Below are positions 55,951-64,000 of a stretch of DNA of 64,000 bases, piece by piece (positions within the stretch are counted from its first letter, which is position 1; each line of letters begins with the position of its first letter). The translations under genes were made by a program, and so were the position numbers. The DNA comes from Moniliophthora roreri (Eukaryota > Basidiomycota > Agaricomycetes > Agaricales > Marasmiaceae): assembly GCA_001466705.2 (NCBI GenBank), contig LATX02000189.1:248001-312000 (forward strand), given 5' to 3'. The notes beneath the pieces are model-generated. The model saw only the letters and a list, made by a program, of their open reading frames with translations. It searched no databases and was not told the DNA's origin.

Positions 55951-58077
55951 ATGTTCAAGTCGAATTCTCCAACGTTCCGCGTAGCCCTTCGAGGCGACGC
56001 TATCCTCACTTCTCCTCGCTGGAATAAAGGCACCGCATTCACCCTCGAGGAACGTAAAAACCTAGGTCTCACAGGTCGTCTCCCACATCGCGTCAACACT
56101 TTGGACGAACAATGCAATCGAGCCTACGATCAACTACGCTCACGAGATAGTGCAATAGGAAAAAACACGTTTTCGCAAAGTTTGAAAGACCAGAATTGGG
56201 TACTGTACTATTCACTTTTGGGGAGACATTTGAAGGAGTTGGTGCCGATCATTTATACGCCTACCGAGGTGAGTTTTCTTTGGATAGGGTTCGAGATGGA
56301 TGACTTATTGTTTTTGCAGGCTGAAGCGATCGCCAACTATTCTCACCTGTTCAGACGGAGTGAAGGTCTATACCTGACCTTTTCAGACCAAGATACTATG
56401 GAAGAAGACTTCTTGGATCAGACCAGAGGACGTGAAATGGACTTGATCGTCTGTTCAGATGCAGAAGCTATTCTGGGAATTGGGGATCAAGGTGTCGGGG
56501 TGCGTTTGTTCCTTCATTTCCCCAATACATAGACATTCTGACCTTGGGTATGTACTAGGGCATCGGCGTAAGTCCTTCACCTTGGATTCAAAGCCAACTC
56601 CTACCATTAGGTTTTATCTACAGATATCCGCGGCCAAATCAGTCATCTATACCCTCATCGGCAGTATCGACCCCCATCGTTCATTACCCGTCGTGCTAGA
56701 CGTAGGAACAGATAACCAAGATCTACTCAACGACCCACTTTACGTCGTACGTTGCCGTTCCCTTTACGCTTTACAAGTAACATTTTGCCAACGTGCTATT
56801 ACTTAGGGCTGGCCACAAAAGCGCGTCCGCGGCCAAGAATACGACTCCTTCATCGACAAATTCGTCCAATTGGTACGAAAATACTACCCCAACTGTCTAC
56901 TCCATTTCGAAGACTTCGGTGTTACGAACGCGGACAAGATTTTACGCAAGTACCGGGATATGCATAGCGTGTTTAATGATGATATGTACGTTCGTTCAAG
57001 TTTGAGTTCCTTCCAGCCTGCCAAGTTACTTACACGGCACGCAGCCAGGGAACAGGCGCAGTAACCCTCGCATGCCTCATGTCCGCTATCGGTGTAACCA
57101 AAACCAAACTTTCCGACCAACGAATCATTATCTACGGTGCTGGTTCCGCTGGTTTGGGTATCGTGAAACAGCTTCGAGATGCCATAGTTTCCACCGACAG
57201 TATCTCTCGTGAAGAAGCCAACGATGGATTTTGGCTTATTGATAAGCACGGACTCATCAAGGAATCTCTGGTGTCCTCAGGAAACGTAAGGGAAGACTTG
57301 ATGGAATTCGTTCGAAAGGAGTCAGCTTTCCAGCAAGAAGAGGAAATGGGTTTGTTGGATGTAGTGAAGGAGGTTAAACCGACTGTTTTGATTGGGTGTT
57401 CCACCCATGGGGGGGCGTTTACACAAGATGTTGTTGAGGCGATGCAAGCTGGTTTGGGTGAAGAAGGGAGGCCGATAATCTTCCCATTGTCGAATCCGAG
57501 TAAACTTGTGGAAGTGACGCCGGAGAATGCTAATAATTGGACAAAGGGAAGAGCATTGATTGCTACGGGAAGTCCGTTTGATCCTGTCAAGATGCCAAAT
57601 GGGAAGGATTACGAGTGAGTAGCTGTCCTATGTTTGTTCTGGATGTGTTTGGGGCGGTGCTAATGTGGTTTTCTGGTGTAGAATCGCGGAATGCAATAGT
57701 ATGTGCTGGTGCTAAAAATATTGCTCCAAGTTGTACTGACCAGCATCCTTGCAGACGCCCTCATATACCCAGGCCTCGGCCTAGGCTCAATCATATCCCA
57801 GTCCCGATGTCTTACAGATACTATGATCATTGCAGGCGCACAACGTCTTGCTTCGCTATCTCCCGCTCTCAAAGATCCTGATGCAGCCCTCTTACCGGAT
57901 TTCGGAGATGCACCGGATGTCAACTTCGAGGTAGCGGTAGCGGTGGCAGAACAGGCGATTGAGGAAGCGAGTGCTGGTGTTACATGGGCCAAGGAAGAAG
58001 CTAGAGATAGGTTGAAGGAGATGGTGTGGAAGCCGGTGTATGGGAAGTATGTGTATGATGAAGCAGGAATGTTGTGA
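55951..58077 (+). CDS. Malic enzyme (malate oxidoreductase, decarboxylating)
   Basis: Converts malate to pyruvate and CO2 with reduction of NAD(P)+. The N-terminus '[19 protein letters not shown]' is the family entry. '[20 protein letters not shown]' is the malic enzyme signature region with the catalytic Tyr. '[15 protein letters not shown]' is the conserved Gly-rich segment, '[10 protein letters not shown]' holds metal-binding acidic residues, and '[15 protein letters not shown]' is the NAD(P)-binding loop. '[11 protein letters not shown]' and 'FPLSNPS' follow, and '[12 protein letters not shown]' lies in the last exon. Seven introns were placed, including a 17 nt mini-exon ('IAECN', near 57682). 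The stop is at 58075-58077. There is no obvious mitochondrial presequence, so it is probably cytosolic. Cofactor preference cannot be fixed by eye. Confidence 0.9.
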
Positions 58078-58688
58078 ATGTTTCAAAGGTGATCTGTACA
58101 GTATGTAGACTAGTACTGTATCAAGTAATGCACGCCGTAGTCACAGATCTATGAACCCTGCAATGGTTGAATCCCTGGTCTGTGTACGAGCTGTTCGTTC
58201 CTTCAGGAGGATGCTTGGGCTTAAGTCTGCTTTGGAAACCCTGATCCGGAGTCGATAGAGTGAGAAGTAATAGTCGATAGTCTTACGAAACGAAGCAATC
58301 CTAATAGTAAAATGGTTAACCAAGTATCTGAAAATGGATGAGGAACGACCAACCTGGGCACTCCTTGGGGACGCCGTGTTATACGCTCATCACTTCCCAG
58401 CAAAAGAGAAACACATGAACCCACAACAAGAATAAACATCTTCCAGCAACCATGGAAGACGTGCACAGTAAACCAATCAAAGCCCGAAAGAAGTGCTTGA
58501 CCCCTTAGGTGCTGACCTGATCTGCTTGAACAATGGGCGTGCGGGATGTTGTGGGTCCGTGACGCACCAGATAGCATTCTTTGATCTGCTCTATTCCAAC
58601 TCCACTTCGCACCGTACATAATGGTATAGAAGGTGCGCTAAGCTACAGTATCTTAAGTTCAAGTATTGCAATCGCATCATACACGCTT
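58078..58688. other. Intergenic with relic of F-box gene 3' end
   Basis: At about 58195-58255 'GGGCTTAAGTCTGCTTTGGA' and neighbouring bases match the 3' end of the F-box gene at about 53430-53490. This indicates that the block (F-box end plus F-box-like/LRR-like gene) was duplicated. Nothing else is recognised. Confidence 0.5.
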
Positions 58689-60368
58689 CTATAACAGATA
58701 TCTATCCATATACAAGATCATGGTTGGCGCTCTTATCTGTTCCTGTAGATTCCACTGACCATCTCCAATGTCAAATATACGGTAACGTGAAGCTGACGAT
58801 TCGAAAGACTCCGAGGGAAGGATGATACCTGTGACTGCGCACTTTCGACTGCTAGCCTGATCTGTTTCCGCATACGCTTTTTCCATGGTATACTTATGAT
58901 CTCAACCGAGCATCACGAAATGTGTTCGGGATCACTGAGTGCAATGCAACGGACTTCAGGGAAGGGATTTGGTATAAACGCGCAATTAATTGTGTCTGTA
59001 GTTCGACTTAGCAGTACTGCAAAAAAAACAAGAATGGAACTAGACACTCACCACTACGTCGATGTCACTATACTGCGGTTGAACGTCGTCAGACTTCAGA
59101 CCGACAGTCAGTGTGATCAATTTTGTGCAACAATCAAAGACGTTTACGTCGTTCAACCCAATGGTCCATGAACCTTCACACCTCGGAAGGACTTCAAGTC
59201 TTCGGAGTGACTCGGAATGACATTGTAGAGTTTCTGTGTAGAATCGTCGGGGAACCTCGGTGGTATCTTCTTCCTTCCGATCCGGATAGGGAATTGAAAG
59301 CTCTTCCAAGCCCGTGAAGGACTCAAGGTAGGCAAGGAAGTCACTTTTTATGTAATTGACAGTAAGACGGCGTAGTGAGGTGCCTGATGACTGTAATAGT
59401 TTCCAAAGCTCGCCCTGGTATTGAACATTGTTGTCTAGAAGACAGAGTGTATGAAGAGACCTTGTATGAGGTATCATCTTGGGAGTGGGTTTGATGACCC
59501 ATCCACGCAAGTAGAGTGATTGCAAATGCAGGGTGCCAGCAGCGACCTGCTCGAACATTTGATGGAAGTGGTGCGGAGACCCTCTAAAGTGTCGATTGTC
59601 GAGCTTTAATTCGATGATATCGGAGTTGCACTGGAGGAGAGCTGACAGGGCCGACAAAGGAGGAGAGTCACTGAAACAGCCCGACAAGGAGAGTCGTCTA
59701 AGAGTTCCGTTACCGAGTTTATGGAAGGGAAGCGGTGGTAACGGACTCTGCTGATCTGCGTCCACTTCAAATCGCGCCAATCGAGGCAGCGAGGCTAGCG
59801 AACCTAGGACAGCGTCCCCTGACCTATGTGATTCATTGTCCAACTGTCCCGTATCAGCGCTCAGCCTTTGTGAATTAGTATGAGTCGGGGCTCCGTTACT
59901 TACTGAACAGACGCAAGTCCCTTCAAAGCACATAAGGCTCTAGGAAGGATGTCTGGCAGTTGGTCCAGTGCTTCCTTGACCTCTTCGGTATCCGTAGGTT
60001 CCGGTGGAAATAGCCTACATGTTTCATTGTCTATCCATATCGTGTAACGTATTGGTGGATGAGCTCTTTCTGGGGAGACAGCGAGACGATTTTCAGCTAC
60101 CTTATTCGAGTCGAGGCCGGACACCCGCCCCTCCAGCCATCGAGCATGGTCATGCAGGCTTCTAAGGTGTCTCCGTTAGGATGCTCCACTGCTGGCCGCG
60201 TGTTCCATAGTACTTGCTCAACCGCTATATTGAGGGTCCTGTTGACTAGACGAAGGCTCTTGACGTCGGGGATTTATGGAGATGTTCAAGGACTCGCTTG
60301 AGAACGAGGATTGAGCTGACCTGGAATGCAACTTCCTGGACGAGTTCAAGTGGCAGCTTGTCTATCAT
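58689..60368 (-). pseudogene. F-box-like/LRR-like paralogue D, broken in exon 2
   Basis: Same exon order as A-C. Exon 1 starts at 60368 ('MIDKLPLELVQEVAFQ'). In exon 2 the CAG of the other copies ('RIKQLRI' in A) is TAG (near 60098), and about 40 bp later one base is missing before 'HPP', shifting the frame. The LRR exon (59933-59040) is still open, with 'LHLQSLYLRGWVIKPTPKMI' and 'LEELSIPYPDRKEED'. The final exon is shortened and diverged, ending near 58689. The full-length protein cannot be made; a shorter product from an internal start is possible. Confidence 0.7.
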
Positions 60369-60475
60369 GGTCGTGGGTCAGTCGATTTTGCCACGGCCCA
60401 TCACATAGCTCCTACTTCTGACTGTCACTCGACTCCGAGTCATGTTGCGCCATCCCTGATTCTCTGAGTCCGTGT

Positions 60476-62155
60476 ATGATATATGGGCTTCGTGTTATTT
60501 CGAAGCATCACTTAATTCCTCGCATCTATTTCCGCCGTAATCTCAGGACATCCAGTAACATGACATCTTATGAAAACTGGTCCAAAGAAGACCTCATAAA
60601 TCATATACGACGTCTGGAATCTCAGAATAACAAGGCATTACCCCCAACCAAACTACAGGAAAAGAAAAGATCCCTCTCAAAATCATCATCGCGTTACCAA
60701 AATCCATCACCTCATCGCGCATTTCATTTTTCATCGCATCCTCGGAGGAAAATCGCGCTCAAGTTTTGTTATTCTGGGTGGGAATATAATGGCCTAGCAT
60801 ATCAGCTCGCACCGACTCCGTTGCCAACGGTCGAAGAAGTGCTGTTTGATGCATTGGCAAAGGCCAGGCTCGTCGACCCAGCTGCTGGATATGATGGTTG
60901 TGAATGGGAGAGATGTGGAAGAACGGATAGAGGAGTCAGTGCAGCAGGCCAGGTTGTATCGCTCTGGGTGAGGAGTGCGCTGGGGAATGTAGAGGCATGT
61001 GAACCTCGGGAGCAGGAGGCTGTCGGTGCATCGGCGTCGGCAGAAGCCACCCAAACTGAGGATGAAGACATTAGGGAGCTAGACGACGGTTTTGGCTCAC
61101 TGGATATAGACGACGACGACGACCCACCAGCTCCTCCCATCACCTCTGAGCCAAAGTCACGGCCAGAACACGACTATGTCGCCATCCTAAATCGAATTCT
61201 TCCTGATTCCATTCGCGTCCTTGCATGGTCACCCGTGTCGCCCTCCTTCTCCGCACGTTTCGCGTGCAAATTCCGACACTACAAATACTTCTTCTCCTCC
61301 GAACACCTTGATATCCGAAAAATGCAGGATGCTGCGTCGAGACTTGTAGGGGATCACGATTTCCGTAACTTGTGCAAGGTCGACGCAGGGAAACAGATCA
61401 CAGTTTTCGTGAGGAAGATCCTGAAGGCGGAGCTTGTACCAGTTGAAGGAGATGAGACGACATCGGGCATGTATGTGTTAAACTTGGTCGGTACAGCGTT
61501 CTTATATCATCAAGTTCGACATATGATGGCGGTGTTACTTATGGTTGGGAGAGGATTGGAGGAACCTTCTGTCGTCACCTCTCTGCTCAATGTCAACGAG
61601 GGTGCTGAGCGAGCTCGTGCTGGCGAACCTCTGGAAGTTGTCGACAGGAAGCCGGAGTATCAGATGGCTGATGCATTGCCATTGGTCCTCTGGGATTGCG
61701 GCTATTCTAATAAGGATGTTGAATGGCGGACAGATGATTACGGCGTAGGGCCTACAGATGCAAAGACATCAACAGAAATTAGGGCTGCGAGTTCCTCGAG
61801 CGAGTCCGGTCGAGGTCTGTATCACCTCTTACACTCGATACATGGTCGCTCTCAGATTTTCACCACTCTTCATCGGCATTTCCTCGGTGCAGCTTCTCAG
61901 TTCTTCAGCCCTCCATGGACGCCGACCTTCACTGGTCAAATCGGTGTCCGTAATGGGGATGCTGTGAGCTGGGAAGTGCCATTAGGCGGCGGTACTTCAA
62001 GGAAGCTCACTCAATATGTACCGTTACTGAAGCGAAACCGACTAGACACTGTCGAAGCCATCAACAAGCGCTGGAAGTTAGGAAAGGGCTTTAGACGAGA
62101 TGAACGAAAACGGACAGCTGGTGATAAAAAGGAAGAGGACGATGGTGATGAGTAG
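60476..62155 (+). CDS. tRNA pseudouridine synthase Pus3/Deg1 (TruA family)
   Basis: Makes pseudouridine at positions 38/39 of the tRNA anticodon stem-loop. An intronless frame of 559 residues. A short coiled coil 'WSKEDLINHIRRLESQNN' near residue 33 is typical of Deg1. The TruA core follows: 'KIALKFCYSGWEYNGLAYQ', then the active site 'CGRTDRGVSAAGQVVS' with the catalytic Asp. 'FRHYKYFFSSEHLDIRKM', 'DFRNLCKVDAG' and 'FLYHQVRHMMAVLLMVGRGL' complete it. An acidic insert (DDDDD) lies near residue 215. The first in-frame ATG gives a basic presequence-like N-terminus; a second ATG 28 codons later could give a cytosolic/nuclear form. The Lys/Arg-rich C-terminus fits RNA binding. Confidence 0.9.
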   Translation: MIYGLRVISKHHLIPRIYFRRNLRTSSNMTSYENWSKEDLINHIRRLESQNNKALPPTKLQEKKRSLSKSSSRYQNPSPHRAFHFSSHPRRKIALKFCYSGWEYNGLAYQLAPTPLPTVEEVLFDALAKARLVDPAAGYDGCEWERCGRTDRGVSAAGQVVSLWVRSALGNVEACEPREQEAVGASASAEATQTEDEDIRELDDGFGSLDIDDDDDPPAPPITSEPKSRPEHDYVAILNRILPDSIRVLAWSPVSPSFSARFACKFRHYKYFFSSEHLDIRKMQDAASRLVGDHDFRNLCKVDAGKQITVFVRKILKAELVPVEGDETTSGMYVLNLVGTAFLYHQVRHMMAVLLMVGRGLEEPSVVTSLLNVNEGAERARAGEPLEVVDRKPEYQMADALPLVLWDCGYSNKDVEWRTDDYGVGPTDAKTSTEIRAASSSSESGRGLYHLLHSIHGRSQIFTTLHRHFLGAASQFFSPPWTPTFTGQIGVRNGDAVSWEVPLGGGTSRKLTQYVPLLKRNRLDTVEAINKRWKLGKGFRRDERKRTAGDKKEEDDGDE

Positions 62156-62199
62156 TATGTTCTATAGAGCATATCCTATGCTATGATTGATAGGTAGTA

Positions 62200-63503
62200 T
62201 TAACGCTTCCTTCCCCGAGCATTACTTCTCGCCTTTGTATCTCCAGTATCCAAGAATCCACCCAATTCCAACGCGTTCCGGGCTGCTTGATTGATATGTT
62301 TAAATCTATCTGGACCTAGATGTATCCCGCCAAAGTAGCGAGTAACAACTACTAGAACGTTGTTTATTTCCTGGATGATCAACATTCAGTGAGCAGTACT
62401 CTTAATGATGCTGTGGATTTACGAGTATTTGGAGCAAGTGGGCAAGACGACCTCCCGCAGCAGTCTCCCCATCATCGTCGTTGTCTGTCAAAGATTGAGT
62501 AAACAGCAATACGGGATTCAGAGACCGATTCACCTTGGTGCAGGACATTACCGACTTGGCATCTCCAGGCATTTATTATGGGATGTGCTGCGCGTGCAAT
62601 TCGCCTATCCGCGGAGAAATGGGACAATATTAAAGGAACCTTTGGGGAATGATAAGAATCTCGTTTCGGGGATAATAACACACGTTTAACACCTGGGAGG
62701 GATCAGAAATTGCGCAAGCTCTCCCCACAAAACTGCTCTTTCGGTCTACAATGGGCTCCGCCTCAAAAATTTCAATGCCCTCGGGTAGGTGTGCAGGAGG
62801 TTCGAAATTTTGATAATCATTCTCGGACGGAAGTGGATGGTGATTTGAATGTGCGACCTCCTTTTCATCTTCCCGCAAGAGTTCGCCGGCCTTCTCTGCG
62901 CTTAGTCGTTCCTCGTACCATTTGATGCAGTGCTCCAAGACGTTCTGAATACCATCAAAGACACAGACAACATCTGGAGTCCATTCCACGCCACTGGAAG
63001 AAATGAAGGACCGTAATATGGCACCAAAAAGGTTTGAATCGACACCAAAGGCACCTATGTACCGAGAGAGCAACTGAAGCTGCGGGGCTGACCCTGATGG
63101 GTAGGAGGGTGGAAGAGACGCCAGAATTTTAATTTTTACGTCTTCGTATGGAGATGGAAAGCTGTTGAATGAAAAGTGAACTGCGCATTCTTTATCGATA
63201 GGACGTACAGCCTTTGTGCTGCGTCTTTCTCACCCTACTTCGACTTCATAACGAATCTTGTCGCCGTGTTGCGGTGTAGGTCGCCATATTCTTATTGCTT
63301 CGTCTCCATAGATAGATTTCAGGACTTTTGAGAAATCAAAGTCACATTACTGGTTCTGCGAGAGCGAATAACATACCTTCGATTTCTGAGCCTAGAGCCT
63401 CCCTTTCGGGACGAGACAGTAAATCCGCAACAAATTTATCAGCTTCTTCAGTCGAGTAGAGCTCGTCGCCTGAGGATGGTGGAGGGGAGAAAGATGGGGA
63501 CAT
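62200..63503 (-). CDS. YIH1/IMPACT homologue (RWD + UPF0029)
   Basis: Homologue of Yih1/IMPACT, which competes for Gcn1 and restrains activation of the kinase Gcn2 in amino acid control. The start chosen at 63503 opens 'MSPSFSPPPSSGDELYSTEE'. An N-terminal RWD domain is read over several exons ('EADKFVADLLSRPEREALGS', 'LKSIYGDEAIRIW', 'ILASLPPSYPSGSAPQLQLL', 'EWTPDVVCVFDGIQNVLEHC'). The C-terminal IMPACT domain has 'FEAEPIVDRKSSFVGRACAI', 'AAHPIINAWR', 'INNVLVVVTRYFGGIHLGPD' and 'RFKHINQAARNALELGGFL', ending in a basic tail. Introns lie near 63317-63376, 63180-63230, 62655-62700 and 62370-62440. It is convergent with the PUS3 gene. Confidence 0.85.
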
Positions 63504-63612
63504 CAAATTTTGGGCGCTTCGTCGCCGGACGACAAGTAGTCGGCAACGCGGACTCCGAAACAATCTTTGAAGATGTTAATCATTCAGCTCTTTCTTTCCT
63601 TCTCCACCCACC

Positions 63613-64000
63613 ATGAAACGCGCCAGGGACCCCAGCACATCCACAAGTGCAAGGAGCACCACGAAAAGACCCAAGTCGATCCAGGCATGCCTATCCTGTC
63701 GAAAACACAAAACACGATGCGAAGTCCTTGATGTAGCCTCCAAGGCCATACGGTGTCACCGATGTAAAACGCTGGATATTCAATGTTCGTACGAGGAGAT
63801 GGACAGGGCCGTTCTCATAACAAACACCGTCAAAGCCCAGTGCCAGGCACATGGTCTCTCTATGACTTCAAACGACAAAGGAGTCAACAGGTTTGACGAA
63901 TGGGCCCTTGGCTTAGGCCAGACTGTTTCAGATTCAACTGGAACTGGCGCATCAGGCAGCGGAACTCATACGTCTCCTAGCAGTAGCGGCGCAAATGAAC
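63613..64000 (+). CDS. Zn(II)2Cys6 transcription factor (cut by window end)
   Basis: The frame starts at 63613, 110 bp from the start of YIH1 on the other strand. After a basic 'KRARDPSTSTSARSTTKRPK' comes the zinc cluster: 'ACLSCRKHKTRCEV' then 'IRCHRCKTLDIQCSYEE', six cysteines in the C-x2-C-x6-C...C-x2-C-x6-C order. The loop between Cys3 and Cys4 is 10 residues. The frame stays open to the last base without an intron, and the regulatory domain lies outside the window. Target genes are unknown. Confidence 0.85.
   Translation, partial: MKRARDPSTSTSARSTTKRPKSIQACLSCRKHKTRCEVLDVASKAIRCHRCKTLDIQCSYEEMDRAVLITNTVKAQCQAHGLSMTSNDKGVNRFDEWALGLGQTVSDSTGTGASGSGTHTSPSSSGANE

Noticed and set aside
1..64000. 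CRISPR arrays, bacterial operons, Shine-Dalgarno sites, riboswitches
   Set aside because: Nothing of this kind is seen, and spliced genes and intron-bearing tRNAs show a eukaryotic nuclear genome.

Overview
This window reads as nuclear DNA of a filamentous basidiomycete, most likely an Agaricomycete. The evidence is genes split by many 45-65 bp GT-AG introns, promoters with TATA boxes 45-130 bp upstream of starts, intron-containing tRNA genes, a C2-NACHT-WD40 STAND protein, expanded F-box/LRR-like families and small secreted cysteine-containing proteins. Species cannot be told from the sequence alone.

Layout. 1.4-4.7 kb: an adrenodoxin-type ferredoxin (-) and an MCT-like MFS transporter (+). 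About 5.0-14.83 kb: a repeat island almost free of CpG, with a decayed transposon ORF and the LTR, primer site, gag, protease and integrase part of a Ty1/copia element that lacks reverse transcriptase. 15.1-16.2 kb: tRNA-Ala, a tRNA-Arg relic and tRNA-Pro. 16.7-22.2 kb: two divergent paralogues for secreted proteins with a Kex2-like site, an HNH-like motif set and a histone-H1-like Lys/Ala/Pro tail, with a 165 bp perfect inverted repeat between them. 22.9-26.5 kb: arylamine N-acetyltransferase, a tRNA-Arg, an unrecognised gene, a broken glutathione synthetase, tRNA-Pro and a tRNA-Arg relic. 28-29.9 kb: an atypical short-chain dehydrogenase and more tRNA genes and relics. 32-34.5 kb: a small secreted protein and the septation gene cdc14.

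35-60.4 kb is a fast-evolving stretch. Four paralogues of one F-box-like/LRR-like gene (A-D, all minus strand) sit among a C2-NACHT-WD40 gene with a frameshift, F-box genes in different states of decay, and a malic enzyme gene. A 1053 bp transposon with terminal inverted repeats is inserted upstream of copy B; copy A keeps the empty site. 60.5-64 kb returns to housekeeping genes: a Pus3/Deg1 pseudouridine synthase, a YIH1/IMPACT homologue, and the start of a Zn2Cys6 transcription factor cut by the window edge.

The genes do not form one pathway. Conserved single-copy genes (ferredoxin, cdc14, malic enzyme, PUS3, YIH1) alternate with accessory material (STAND protein, F-box/LRR families, secreted proteins, transposons, tRNA relics). 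Intron boundaries were placed by eye from reading frame and splice consensus.
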